Of a stretch of DNA of 64,000 nt, positions 8,021 through 16,475 are shown one piece after another. This DNA comes from [Bacillus] enclensis (GTDB lineage: Bacteria; Bacillota; Bacilli; Bacillales; Bacillaceae_B), in NCBI RefSeq assembly GCF_001456935.1, contig NZ_KQ758484.1, positions 1-64,000 of the forward strand, read 5' to 3'. The notes under the pieces were generated by a model, which saw nothing but the letters and a program-made list of their open reading frames with translations, did not search any database and was not told the DNA's origin. The position numbers were made by a program, and so were the translations under genes. Within the stretch, counting starts at the first letter, position 1. Every line of letters starts with the position of its first letter.

Positions 8021-8190
8021 CTTTTATTATCGAATTCTTCAATTTTATTATCGAAATCCAAAAATTTATTATCGAAAAAGAAGATTCTATTATCGAATTC
8101 AGGGCGGCTGCTTCCCGCAATAATCGATTGACCTGGTAATTAATCGAATCACGCTCGTTATTATCGAATTCGTCCAGATAAAAGCGGGGC
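8021..8190 (+). repeat. Phased repeat array, class A copy 1
   Basis: ATTATC cores begin at 8026, 8047, 8068 and 8089 (exact 21-bp steps), then after 31 bp at 8120 (ATAATC), 8140 (TTAATC) and 8160 (ATTATC), with a weak core at 8180, in 20-bp steps. Cores are mostly followed by GAA. The same layout and much of the between-core sequence recur at 14036-14205 and 26520-26690. Non-coding; function unknown. Confidence 0.85.
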
Positions 8191-8220
8191 TGTCCCACCT
8201 TATTATTGGGGATCAGCCCC
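8184..8220. repeat. GGGGCTG/CAGCCCC hairpin
   Basis: A perfect seven-base stem enclosing an AT-rich loop (ACCTTATTATTGGGG) directly after the class A array. Confidence 0.5.
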
Positions 8221-8463
8221 ACCAATCACACATCCTCAAGTCCCCCTGTCACCCGCCGAATTATTGCCCGAATCGACCGTGCTGCCTCATCCCCGAAAAA
8301 CAACCTCCCCCTTCCATTTATTATGTAGTTTTCATTTTATCTATGTAAAAAAAACTGAGGCCGAACACCCACTAAAAACTGGTGTACTCTACTGAATCCG
8401 TCCCAGTTAATCAAATATTCAAACAACAAACGATCTTTTTGCCCAGGAATGATGACCCTCCTG

Positions 8464-8517
8464 TTCTATCCTCTATTTACATTCATTTACAACAACTTAA
8501 AAATGGTCCCCTATACT
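8464..8517 (+). promoter_or_regulatory. Pho-box-like repeats and -10 region before phoD
   Basis: TTTACA at 8476 and 8486, TTAAAA at 8497 and a weaker TTCTAT at 8464 form hexamers at 10-12-bp steps, the arrangement of PhoP sites in Bacillus (TT(A/C/T)ACA repeats). TATACT at 8512-8517 is a good -10 element downstream, placed as in PhoP-activated promoters. Phosphate-starvation control of the phoD-tat operon is therefore likely; this is inference from sequence. Confidence 0.6.
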
Positions 8518-8560
8518 GTGAGTTGTTACATTCAATCGATTCATGAAAGGGGACATTCGC

Positions 8561-10315
8561 ATGACAAGTGAGAGACCGATGGACAATTGGATGCAAAAGT
8601 TTAATGAGGAGACCTTACATAAAGGGGTCGACCGCCGCAGCTTCCTTCAGGGGGCGGGAAAAGTCGCTGGCATTTCTTTAGGGATGGTGATTGCACAGTC
8701 GATGGGCGGTTTTTCCGTCTCAGCAGAAGAAGGCGGATTTCAGGATTATCCGTTTCTGCTTGGGGTAGCTTCAGGTGATCCGCTCCCGGACGGTGTCGTG
8801 TTATGGACGCGTTTGGCGATCGACCCGCTTAACGGCGGCGGCATGCCTGACCGGAATATACCAGTAAAGTGGGAAATCGCGAAGGATGAACATTTCCGGC
8901 ATATCATCCAGCGCGGTACGGAAACGGCAAGTCCCGCCCTCGCTCATTCTGTTCATGCCGAGGTAGGGAATCTCGAAGCTGGTACGGTGTACTACTACCG
9001 GTTCAAAGTCGGGAAGGATTACAGCCCGATCGGAAGAACGAAAACCCTTCCTGCCCTGAACGCAGATGTCGCAAGCCTCTCTTTCGCCTTCGCTTCCTGT
9101 CAGCAGTATGAGCACGGCTATTATACTGCCTACAAGCATATGGCAAAAGAAGACCTCGACCTCGTTTTCCATCTTGGAGACTACATTTATGAGTATGGTC
9201 CGGATGAGTATGTAGCTAAATCAGGTAACGTCCGCCAGCATAAAGGACCGGAAATCCGTTCTCTGGATGACTACCGGAACCGACATGCCCAGTATCGTTC
9301 AGACGGTGACTTGCAGGCTGCCCATGCGGCATTCCCGTGGGTGGTCACATGGGATGACCATGAAGTGGAGAACAATTATGCTGACATGATCCCTGAAAAA
9401 GGCCAGTCCGTAGAGGAGTTCGTGAAACGCCGCGTCGCTGCATATCAGGCCTATTATGAACACATGCCGCTGAGACAATCTTCCATGCCGCACGGATCTG
9501 ACATGCAGCTTTACCGCCAATTCTCATACGGGAACCTCGCGAATTTCATGGTCCTCGATTCCCGCCAGTATCGCTCCGACCAGGCGAATGGAGATAAAAG
9601 CTCTCCGCAGACGGCTGAATCCCTGGATCCTTCACGGACACTGCTGGGCGGCGAACAGGAACAATGGGTCCTTGATCATCTCGGTAAATCCTCTGCATCC
9701 TGGAATGTACTGGCCCAGCAGATCTTTTTTGCAAAAAGAAACTATGGCCGGAGCCCGGAGCAGCCTCTTTACAGCATGGACGGATGGGACGGCTACACTC
9801 CTGCTAGGGAGCGCATCACAGACTTTGCCCGTCAGAAAAACATGGATAACTTGATCGTCCTGACCGGTGATGTCCATGCGAACTGGGCTTCCAATATCCT
9901 GGCAGACTTTGATGATCCGTCTTCCAAGATGCTTGGCGCAGAGTTTGTCGGTACCTCGATCACATCAGGCGGGAACGGGGCGGACAAGCGTGCAGACACG
10001 GACCGCATCCTCGCACAGAACGAACATATCAAGTTCTTTAACGATTACCGAGGCTATGTCCGCTGTCACGTCACACCGACACAATGGAAGGCCGATTATC
10101 GTGTCGTCCCATTCGTCTCGAAGCCCGGCGCGGATATTTCCACAAGAGCTTCATTTGTTTACGAAAAAGACCCAGAAGGGCTGAAGGAAATATCAGCAGC
10201 AACCGTTCCCCAAGGGATACAGAAATCTTCCGAGGTGGAAGATGACCGCCACGAAGCGCATGCACGAGCCCATAAAAAACAAGCTCAAAAAGGAAAACAT
10301 ATGCAAATGAACTAG
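8561..10315 (+). CDS. phoD: alkaline phosphatase D, Tat-exported phosphodiesterase/phosphatase
   Basis: A secreted enzyme of about 584 residues that releases phosphate from wall teichoic acid and other phosphodiesters under phosphate limitation. DRRSFLQGAG near the N-terminus is a twin-arginine motif followed by a hydrophobic stretch and an Ala-rich cleavage region. Metal and catalytic motifs of the PhoD family are visible: GDYIYEYG, TWDDHEVENNY, VLDSRQYRSDQ and TGDVHANWASN. ATG 8561 (MTSERPMDN) has GAAAGGGG seven bases before it; an in-frame ATG at 8543 overlaps that site and is unlikely. The gene is followed by tatC and tatA, which probably form its dedicated translocase. A Pho-box-like promoter precedes it. 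Confidence 0.95.
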   Translation: MTSERPMDNWMQKFNEETLHKGVDRRSFLQGAGKVAGISLGMVIAQSMGGFSVSAEEGGFQDYPFLLGVASGDPLPDGVVLWTRLAIDPLNGGGMPDRNIPVKWEIAKDEHFRHIIQRGTETASPALAHSVHAEVGNLEAGTVYYYRFKVGKDYSPIGRTKTLPALNADVASLSFAFASCQQYEHGYYTAYKHMAKEDLDLVFHLGDYIYEYGPDEYVAKSGNVRQHKGPEIRSLDDYRNRHAQYRSDGDLQAAHAAFPWVVTWDDHEVENNYADMIPEKGQSVEEFVKRRVAAYQAYYEHMPLRQSSMPHGSDMQLYRQFSYGNLANFMVLDSRQYRSDQANGDKSSPQTAESLDPSRTLLGGEQEQWVLDHLGKSSASWNVLAQQIFFAKRNYGRSPEQPLYSMDGWDGYTPARERITDFARQKNMDNLIVLTGDVHANWASNILADFDDPSSKMLGAEFVGTSITSGGNGADKRADTDRILAQNEHIKFFNDYRGYVRCHVTPTQWKADYRVVPFVSKPGADISTRASFVYEKDPEGLKEISAATVPQGIQKSSEVEDDRHEAHARAHKKQAQKGKHMQMN

Positions 10316-10334
10316 TATAGAGGAGGCAGAGGAC

Positions 10335-11081
10335 ATGAATGAGAGCAGCCAGCAGCTGATTGGACATTTGGAAGAGCTCAGGAGCCGCCTGATGAAAACC
10401 GTGTTCGCCTTTATCGGGTTCCTGATTGCCGGGATGGTTTTTGTGAAACCGATCTACAGGTGGCTGATCAGGGATTTAGACATGAAGCTTGCGGTCCTCG
10501 GACCAAGCGAGATTTTATGGGTGTACTTGATGATTGCAGCCGTCTGCTCGCTGGCTGCAACCATCCCTGTCGCCGCCTACCAAATTTGGCGGTTTGTCTC
10601 ACCGGGACTGAGTCCTAGAGAAAGAAGCGTGACAGTACGCTTCATACCAGCCTTATTCTTTTTATTCATTTTCGGCATCGGGTTCGGGTATTTTCTCCTT
10701 TTCCCGATTGTCCTGAATTTTTTGACCACACTGTCAGCCGGCCAATTTGAAACCATGTTCACAGCTGAAAAATACTTCCGGTTCATGCTGAACCTTACGT
10801 TACCATTTGGACTGTTATTTGAAATGCCGCTCGTAATCGTCTTCCTGACGGTACTCGGCATAATTGATCCGGCCAATTTGAAGAAATCAAGGAGAGTCGC
10901 CTATTTTTTCCTGATTGTCATTTCCGTGCTCATCACGCCGCCGGATTTTCTATCGGATGTACTCGTCATCCTGCCGCTTCTCCTTTTATATGAAATCAGC
11001 ATCACCTGTTCAACGATTGCCTATAAAAAAAGAGCTTCCCGTCAGGCAGAACCATCCATGGCTCAAGAGAGTGCCGTTTAG
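10335..11081 (+). CDS. tatC: Sec-independent protein translocase subunit TatC
   Basis: A 248-residue, six-helix membrane protein that recognises the twin-arginine signal. The N-terminal HLEELRSRL signature, the FVSPGLSPRER loop and the central Glu region (LPFGLLFEMP) are all present. GAGGAGG precedes the ATG, 19 bases after phoD. Translocates folded proteins, most likely PhoD, together with the TatA encoded 86 bases downstream. In B. subtilis the order is phoD-tatAd-tatCd; here tatC comes before tatA. Confidence 0.95.
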   Translation: MNESSQQLIGHLEELRSRLMKTVFAFIGFLIAGMVFVKPIYRWLIRDLDMKLAVLGPSEILWVYLMIAAVCSLAATIPVAAYQIWRFVSPGLSPRERSVTVRFIPALFFLFIFGIGFGYFLLFPIVLNFLTTLSAGQFETMFTAEKYFRFMLNLTLPFGLLFEMPLVIVFLTVLGIIDPANLKKSRRVAYFFLIVISVLITPPDFLSDVLVILPLLLLYEISITCSTIAYKKRASRQAEPSMAQESAV

Positions 11082-11167
11082 GAGTGAATGACTACTTCCA
11101 ACTTCAAAGGGAAACAGCTGCATGACTGTGGCAAAGCCCCATTCTATGAAACTAGGAGGCGAACATT

Positions 11168-11401
11168 ATGCTATCGAATATCGGAATCCCTGGATTAATC
11201 CTTGTACTAGTGATCGCGTTGATCATCTTCGGACCTTCCAAACTCCCGGAGATCGGACGTGCATTCGGAAACACATTAAAAGAATTCAAAAGCGCTACAA
11301 GTGATCTAGTCAATGGACACGATCACAAGAATAGTACTTCTGCAGACGAAGGTCAAAGGCTGAAAGCCGTGGAAAAAGAGAATCAGCATACAGGCAGCTG
11401 A
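11168..11401 (+). CDS. tatA: Sec-independent protein translocase subunit TatA
   Basis: A 77-residue protein: one N-terminal membrane helix ([17 protein letters not shown]), the [14 protein letters not shown] hinge typical of TatA, an amphipathic helix ([11 protein letters not shown]) and a charged tail. TatA oligomers form the export passage. AGGAGG precedes the ATG. Last gene of the phoD-tatC-tatA operon and followed by a strong terminator. Confidence 0.95.
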   Translation: MLSNIGIPGLILVLVIALIIFGPSKLPEIGRAFGNTLKEFKSATSDLVNGHDHKNSTSADEGQRLKAVEKENQHTGS

Positions 11402-11413
11402 CAATGAGCGTAA

Positions 11414-11449
11414 AAAAACGTCCAGGGGATCTTACTCTGGACGTTTCTC
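11414..11449. terminator. bidirectional terminator overlapping a coding end
   Basis: AAACGTCCAG/CTGGACGTTT, a perfect ten-base stem flanked by A-run and T-run. It ends the tat operon on the plus strand. Part of the stem codes for the last residues (EKRPE) of the convergent membrane protein gene, whose stop lies in the loop. Confidence 0.9.
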
Positions 11450-11692
11450 ATGCTGAGACCTTTGATCGTCATTCTCTTTCTCTCTTAAATAGTTCTCATA
11501 TGCCTCTCCCGCCTTATCCAGCTTCGGCATTTGCATAGAAACTCTTCTATGTATATCATTCAACAAATATAGCCCCCTGAATAAACTCCCCGCAATGATA
11601 CCGAACGCAAGAACGCCGCCATAAAAAGGGCCCGTCACAAATAATATTATACCTAGTAAACTCGCTAAAAAAATCGATAGGATCAAGTACAA
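11432..11692 (-). CDS. small membrane protein, unknown function
   Basis: An 86-residue protein with two membrane helices (about 2-20 and 23-42), then a charged cytosolic tail (MPKLDKAGEAYENYLREKEN). TTG start, supported by GAAAGGGGAT eight bases upstream. Convergent with tatA and sharing its terminator. No family is recognised. Confidence 0.65.
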   Translation of the reverse strand: MYLILSIFLASLLGIILFVTGPFYGGVLAFGIIAGSLFRGLYLLNDIHRRVSMQMPKLDKAGEAYENYLREKENDDQRSQHEKRPE

Positions 11693-11869
11693 ACGAATAC
11701 ATCCCCTTTCCCTGTTGTTTTTTCAACTTTATAAAATAAATGCAGATACCTCCCTTATTATGCCAAAAGCCTTACACCCCATCAAACTTTCCTACGAAGA
11801 AAAATCACACAGCTCCCCGTATACTATATAAAAAGAGGTCAACAGGGCCAACCAAGGAGGAGTAAACCT

Positions 11870-12520
11870 ATGAACCTATTTCATTACCACCACTGGACAC
11901 CAAAAGTTAAAGAAATGGAATCCTATTATCAGCAGCTCGGATTCCGGACCATTTCCAGGGTCGGCAGGCTGGATGGTGAGATGCAGCCGTTCAATCCCCC
12001 ATTGTCCTGGGATGATTTTAAAGGAAAAGACATTGCCTTCAGGATTATCGAGATGGTCAAGGGGCAGACAAATGTGACATTCGGGCAGGGGAAACGCGAT
12101 ATGTTCGACCATATCGGTGTGCTGCTGAACGAAGAAGAATACAGCGCGATTGCCGGCAGGGCTGCCGAATTAGGTTGGGCCGTCAACGAAGGCGAACGAC
12201 GGACATTCATTTCGACTCCGTGGACATTCCGGATCGAGCTTCAACGAAGAAGCGACGTAGTGAGTGAGGAACAGCATACTGTGATTCAGAAGATGGAAAT
12301 TGGGGTTCCTTTCACCGAACACCCAAGATCCGTTGCCCGTTTGTTGAATTTGGATGTACTTCATGAAGATGAGTCGCGTGTGACGGTTGGGTATGATCGG
12401 TGGAGTCTCATCTTTACTAAGGCAGATGATCGTCGATTTAATGCTGTTCATTTTTCAGGCGGTGGGTTTGAAGGTGTGGATCCTGCGGGGGTTAGGGTGG
12501 AAGCGACAGATAAGAACTGA
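11870..12520 (+). CDS. VOC family protein
   Basis: A 216-residue protein starting MNLFHYHHWTPKVKEMESYY, where the first beta-alpha-beta unit (FHYHHWTPKVKEMESYYQQLGF) is typical of glyoxalase/bleomycin-resistance folds; a second half (about 120-216) likely supplies another module. AAGGAGGAG precedes the ATG and TATACTATATAAAA upstream is a likely -10 region. Enzymatic role unknown. Confidence 0.7.
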   Translation: MNLFHYHHWTPKVKEMESYYQQLGFRTISRVGRLDGEMQPFNPPLSWDDFKGKDIAFRIIEMVKGQTNVTFGQGKRDMFDHIGVLLNEEEYSAIAGRAAELGWAVNEGERRTFISTPWTFRIELQRRSDVVSEEQHTVIQKMEIGVPFTEHPRSVARLLNLDVLHEDESRVTVGYDRWSLIFTKADDRRFNAVHFSGGGFEGVDPAGVRVEATDKN

Positions 12521-12691
12521 TCAGAGAAGCACCCGATGCGTTATGGTGCTCCTATTAAAATGGTTGCTTTTTATTAAAAAAAGCTTTTAAAACCATCCTA
12601 AAATGCCCATTTTGAATGGTTTCAGTCCATTAAGCAGGAAAGATCCCTGAATCCAGGCCGTCAGCATCCCGATTCGATGTGCCTCCACCCG

Positions 12692-12748
12692 TTTATTATC
12701 AAAACCGGGCAGGATATTATCAAAAATCCAATTATATTATCAAATTGC
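12692..12748 (+). repeat. Phased repeat array, class B, truncated to three units
   Basis: ATTATC cores at 12695, 12716 and 12736 (steps 21 and 20). Spacers match units 1-2 of the complete class B arrays (AAAACCGGGCAGG, then AAAAATCCAATTA); units 4-5 are missing. Lies between the VOC gene and the YitT gene. Confidence 0.8.
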
Positions 12749-12763
12749 AAAACTCCCCCAAAA

Positions 12764-12816
12764 AGGGCCTGACCCTCAGTCCAGTAACGCTTTAGTGCGC
12801 CGGGGATCAGGTCCCC
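12764..12816. repeat. REP-like hairpin GGCCTGACCC/GGGGATCAGGTCC
   Basis: GC-rich imperfect stem around CAGTAACGCTTTAGTGCGC. Similar wording (CGCTTTAGTGCGC, AGCGTTTTAGTGCAC, GCTAATGCTTTAACGTGC) occurs in hairpins at 16047 and 36962, which marks one family. Confidence 0.6.
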
Positions 12817-12953
12817 GCATCCCCGCATGAGGCCCACATCTAAGGCTGCACCTTCATATCCAACCAGGTCACACCCTTCCTCATATTCGTTAAAGACATC
12901 AATCATCGCCTGTGCTATAGTATCCTAGTATTCCATTTGAACGGAGTGATGAT

Positions 12954-13790
12954 ATGAATAAAACAACTGTGAAAGAAATCACCTTGATCATCGTCGGGTC
13001 CGTGTTCTTTGCACTTGGGGTGAACCTGTTTGCGATCCCGAACGAACTTGGGGAAGGCGGCGTGACGGGGATCTCCATGACCCTTTATTATCTTCTTGGC
13101 TGGTCGCCGGGTATCACGAACTTCGTCATGAACGGCGCGCTGCTCGCCGTCGGGTACAAGGTGCTCAATAAACGGGTGACCTGGTACACGATGCTTGCCA
13201 TCTTCTTTACGTCCCTCTTCATCAAATTGACTGAAGGCATGGGAGAATCGGTCGACATCATGCTCGGGACTGTCTTTGCCGGTGTGTTCATCGGGCTCGG
13301 ACTCGGTCTTGTCCTTCGCTCGGGAGGAACGACGGGCGGCTCGACCATCATTGCCCGCATGCTCAACCAGCATTTCGGATGGGCGGTCAGCACTACGATG
13401 TTCGTCTTCGATATCGTGGTGGTATTAGGTTCTTCTTTTGTAATCGGAATCGAGAATACGATGTACACCGGAATCTCCATCTATATCAGCACGAAAATTT
13501 TGGACTACCTGATTGATGGTTTTGATACGAGAAAGGCTGTCACGATCATTTCCGCCCATACGGACGACATCGCTGAAAAAGTGAGTGCCGAAATGGACCG
13601 CGGTGTGACCGTCATAAACGCTCGAGGTCATTATTCGAAAGAGTCCAAGGATATCCTGTACGTGGTGATCAATAAGCAGGAGCTGTTCCTCTTGAAAAAG
13701 AAGATTCAGAAGATAGATGAGAAAGCTTTTGTGGTCGTCCATGATGTGCGCGATGTGTTCGGGGAAGGGTTTACGTTTCCGAAGACATAA
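12954..13790 (+). CDS. YitT family membrane protein (DUF2179 C-terminus)
   Basis: A 278-residue protein with five to six membrane helices over residues 1-170 (start KEITLIIVGSVFFALGVNLF, motif GEGGVTGIS and SGGTTGGSTIIA) and a soluble DUF2179 domain (about 195-275, DRGVTVINARGHYSKESKD). This architecture is the YitT family, whose physiological role is not established. Ribosome site GGAGTGATG near the ATG. Stands alone with a terminator-like hairpin after it. Confidence 0.85.
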   Translation: MNKTTVKEITLIIVGSVFFALGVNLFAIPNELGEGGVTGISMTLYYLLGWSPGITNFVMNGALLAVGYKVLNKRVTWYTMLAIFFTSLFIKLTEGMGESVDIMLGTVFAGVFIGLGLGLVLRSGGTTGGSTIIARMLNQHFGWAVSTTMFVFDIVVVLGSSFVIGIENTMYTGISIYISTKILDYLIDGFDTRKAVTIISAHTDDIAEKVSAEMDRGVTVINARGHYSKESKDILYVVINKQELFLLKKKIQKIDEKAFVVVHDVRDVFGEGFTFPKT

Positions 13791-13797
13791 AATATAA

Positions 13798-13855
13798 AAA
13801 GGGACTTGTCCCCCGGCGGGCTGTTGATTTCCTTGGCCGGGGGACACATCCCAAT
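13798..13855. terminator. GC-rich hairpin after the YitT gene
   Basis: GGGACTTGTCCCCCGGC pairs with GCCGGGGGACACATCCC. Its loop contains CTGTTGATTTCC, the same word as the ends of the TIR element family. It probably terminates YitT transcription although no long T-run follows. Confidence 0.5.
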
Positions 13856-14035
13856 CTTCCACCACATCTTCGGATTGACTCCAATTTCACTGAAAAACGG
13901 CCATTTCCCTTTTGAAATTTGACTAATTTTAAAAAATTCACGCCCTTGTCTCTATCTGAACCATTACCTGACAGCCAAATTGCCCAATCTTCAATCAATC
14001 CAGCCATTTTAGCTGCCCGCCGAAACCAGCTGACA

Positions 14036-14205
14036 TGTTTATTATCGATTTCTTTCATTTTATTATCGACATTGAAAGATTTATTATCGAAAATGAGGAT
14101 TTTATTATCGAATTGTTATAATCGACTTTGTTCTATTATCGATTTTTCGGTTCTATTAGCGCATTAACCTCCTCAAGATCGAATCGGGGCAGTTATGATC
14201 GAACC
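14036..14205 (+). repeat. Phased repeat array, class A copy 2
   Basis: ATTATC cores at 14041, 14062, 14083 and 14104 (21-bp steps), a 31-bp step to 14135, then 14155 (ATTAGC), 14175 (AAGATC) and 14195 (ATGATC) in 20-bp steps, nearly all followed by GA. Same four-plus-four layout as 8021-8190 and 26520-26690. Located between two convergent genes. Confidence 0.85.
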
Positions 14206-14235
14206 GCCGCATCATTGGTGTCTCACTTGTGGATG

Positions 14236-14282
14236 GATAAAAAAACGCGCCGGGGGGCTGGCCCCCGCTGAAATCCCGCTCC
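14236..14282. repeat. GC-rich hairpin
   Basis: GCGCCGGGGGGCTGG and the following CCCCGCTG..CCGCTCC can fold on themselves. It lies between the class A array and the terminator of the minus-strand lipoprotein. Confidence 0.3.
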
Positions 14283-14295
14283 AAAAACCGCACAC

Positions 14296-14347
14296 CATAA
14301 ACGGGGATGGAATGATGCAATTGCCCTTTCGCATCATCCATCCCCGT
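14296..14347 (-). terminator. terminator of the beta-propeller-like lipoprotein gene
   Basis: On the minus strand CGGGGATGGATGATGC pairs with GCATCATTCCATCCCCG (one bulge), followed by TTTAT. Confidence 0.75.
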
Positions 14348-14350
14348 CCT

Positions 14351-15490
14351 TTACTTTGATACTATCTTCATCTCGTATTGCTTTTCCCCATCTTCCGGCG
14401 TCGTCGTCATGCCATATGCAATCGTGCTTCCGTCCGAACTCACCGTCACATTATCAAGTTTCTGATTCTCATCGACTTTGATGGTATGAAGGTCACTCAG
14501 TTCCTCATTTTCAAAATCAAATTTCATCAGTTTGTTATCATCAATAATGACCGCATTGCCGTCTTTCAGAGTATATAAGTTGGTGCCGGACCCGAGCTTC
14601 ATGGTTTCCTTTGTCTCGAGGTTCAAAGCATGAAATTCCGTTTTCATCAATTCCGCTTCCTCATCCTGTACCCCGTAGATGAGATAGTCTTCATTTGCCG
14701 TGAGGTTTTCATTATTACCGGTGCCCGGATAGATTTTATCTGAAAGCATCAGGGTCTCTGTCTCCCCGGACTTCAGATCATAGGAAAAAATCCCGGCGTA
14801 CATGATGATGGCATATACCTTGGTCGCATCGTCATTCAGATCATAATGTGGATTGTATTTGATTTCCCCTGCTTCCTTTATCATCTTTTCAAGAAAGTCC
14901 AACTGGGTGATTTCCTGAGTTTCTACATTCCAAAGATACGTTTGATCCGTCTGTTCATCATTCGGCTCAGTATCCGTGTGGATATAGGTTTTAGGTTCCA
15001 GCAGATAGGCACCTGGGGAAGGAAGCAGAATGTCATCGCGATCCCCTGCAGGGATGAACTTCTCCGAATCTCCGCTCTCCGGGTCCAGCTCGACAATCCA
15101 ATGCTGCTCCCCTTCAGGAGCATCCCAATCCGTCACCCCGTTCACAATGGTCCCGGAATCCGTCAGGAATGAGAATTGATTGACCACCTTTGGATCCAGT
15201 GATTTCTCCTCTTCCCCCACTCTTACGTGCCGCCTGTCTTCCTCACTGAAATCACTATTCTGTTCTCCCCAAAATAACGTGTCCCCTTCTTCATCAAGTT
15301 GAAAATTCATACTGCTCACGTGACCCTCCAACTCGAATGAATCCTTTTCCTCAAAACCGGCAGTTTCCCCCGTGGATTTCTTCTTCTCTGTGCTCTTTTC
15401 CGGGGAATCCGCTGCTTCCTCAGCCCCGCAGCCTGCCAGTACCAACCCGGACACCGACACTGCACACAATAGTTTCCGTATCTTCCTCAT
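14351..15490 (-). CDS. lipoprotein, possible beta-propeller
   Basis: A 379-residue lipoprotein (LAGC lipobox, Cys about 21) with a Lys/Glu/Ser linker to about residue 48. The rest contains repeated strand blocks such as QTYLWNVETQEITQL, GIFSYDLKSGETETL, EFHALNLETKETMKL and KLMKFDFENEELSDL, each about 40-50 residues apart, which looks like blades of a WD/TolB-type propeller. A ribosome site (AAGGAGAGAG) precedes the ATG. Exported and membrane-anchored; ligand unknown. Confidence 0.7.
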   Translation of the reverse strand: MRKIRKLLCAVSVSGLVLAGCGAEEAADSPEKSTEKKKSTGETAGFEEKDSFELEGHVSSMNFQLDEEGDTLFWGEQNSDFSEEDRRHVRVGEEEKSLDPKVVNQFSFLTDSGTIVNGVTDWDAPEGEQHWIVELDPESGDSEKFIPAGDRDDILLPSPGAYLLEPKTYIHTDTEPNDEQTDQTYLWNVETQEITQLDFLEKMIKEAGEIKYNPHYDLNDDATKVYAIIMYAGIFSYDLKSGETETLMLSDKIYPGTGNNENLTANEDYLIYGVQDEEAELMKTEFHALNLETKETMKLGSGTNLYTLKDGNAVIIDDNKLMKFDFENEELSDLHTIKVDENQKLDNVTVSSDGSTIAYGMTTTPEDGEKQYEMKIVSK

Positions 15491-15699
15491 AGACTCTCTC
15501 CTTCCAACTTGTTCGTCCTAAATCCCGTCCAAACGTAACATAAATTGGAATTTCATACAAATAATATCCATTTTTTAATAGATAGCAGATGGTAATAAGT
15601 GAGCCACTCTTTTTTATAAAACTGTCTGGTCAAAACCCCACGGTTCAACCATCCTAAACATGGGTACATATAGTTATCATCCCGTGGGAGGAATGCCAC

Positions 15700-16020
15700 C
15701 TGAAACTGCTCTTCATCTACTTCACCATCCTATCTTCCGCCATTTGCCTGCTCCTGCTGCCTTCCTTTCCACTCATGGAATGGATCTATTTCACGGTGCT
15801 CTTCTTCTGTCTCGTGTACTCCATCGGTTTTCTCTCTTTCTATATAAGGAACTTTTGGGTTTCCTTTCCCCTCTCGTTTTTAGCAGCAATCATGTTTACT
15901 TATGTGACCAACCAGGTAACCTCCGCAGAAATTCCATACAGCATCATTGTCGGGATGGGAGTGGTCTATGCGGGAATGGGTTATTTCATAACCAGACGGC
16001 GGGACAAAGGAGAATTATAA
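15700..16020 (+). CDS. small membrane protein with probable CTG start
   Basis: The first ATG in frame (15775) has no ribosome site. The frame stays open upstream through a clear hydrophobic segment, KLLFIYFTILSSAICLLLL, to a CTG at 15700 with GGGAGG eight bases before it. Starting there gives about 106 residues and four hydrophobic segments; starting at 15775 gives 81 residues and three. The end is basic (TRRRDKGEL). No family recognised. Confidence 0.55.
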   Translation: MKLLFIYFTILSSAICLLLLPSFPLMEWIYFTVLFFCLVYSIGFLSFYIRNFWVSFPLSFLAAIMFTYVTNQVTSAEIPYSIIVGMGVVYAGMGYFITRRRDKGEL

Positions 16021-16046
16021 AATAATCCTTGCCATCCCCCCCCTCA

Positions 16047-16130
16047 AGTAAAAAAGGCCTGCCCCCCCGGTTCAATAGCGTTTTAGTGCACAGGGTAAGG
16101 GGTTCCGTTTTGAGGTGCTTTTCGAATAAA
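16047..16130 (+). repeat. Left inverted repeat of a 1.26-kb segment
   Basis: Contains AAAAAAGGCCTG, then GGGGTTCCGTTTTGAGGTGC. The same words in the same order are found inverted at 17253-17308. The copy here carries an extra CGGTTCAATAGCGTTTTAG. Together they bound the segment containing the lipoprotein gene 16476-17012. Confidence 0.65.
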
Positions 16131-16475
16131 TGACATTGAAACTTACTTATGAATTGGCATAGGTCAGTTTCTTTTAATATCAAGCTTCATTTGGTTTTTA
16201 ATGATAAAATGGCAAGTCAAATGGCAACACTTTTATTCTAGACAACAGCTATTGTCCTCGTAAGAAAAAGTGACAAAATGAGCGTCAATTACCTGGCCAT
16301 TTTATCCGTCAAAGATAACATCATAAACTTTTAAATGGGTAGCCTAACCTATGGTAAAATAAGGATAGAAAAAGATAACGTACATTCCATTAAAGGGCAG
16401 GTTAATGGAATAACCATCGGTGGCATTTTAAAAGGAATCTCCTGTTTTATCGAAGGTTCCTTTAATAAATTCATT
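16131..16475. other. AT-rich non-coding stretch inside the inverted repeats
   Basis: About 345 bases, visibly richer in A and T than the flanking conserved genes. A frame starting at 16335 (MGSLTYGKIRIEKDN) reads GITIGGILKGISCFIEGSF but has no ribosome site and runs into the convergent gene; it may be a decayed fragment. No confident feature. Confidence 0.4.

Noticed and set aside
8021-8190. CRISPR array
   Set aside because: Units are only 20-21 bp, cores are short, and the sequence between cores is the same at different loci instead of being unique spacers; no cas genes are present.
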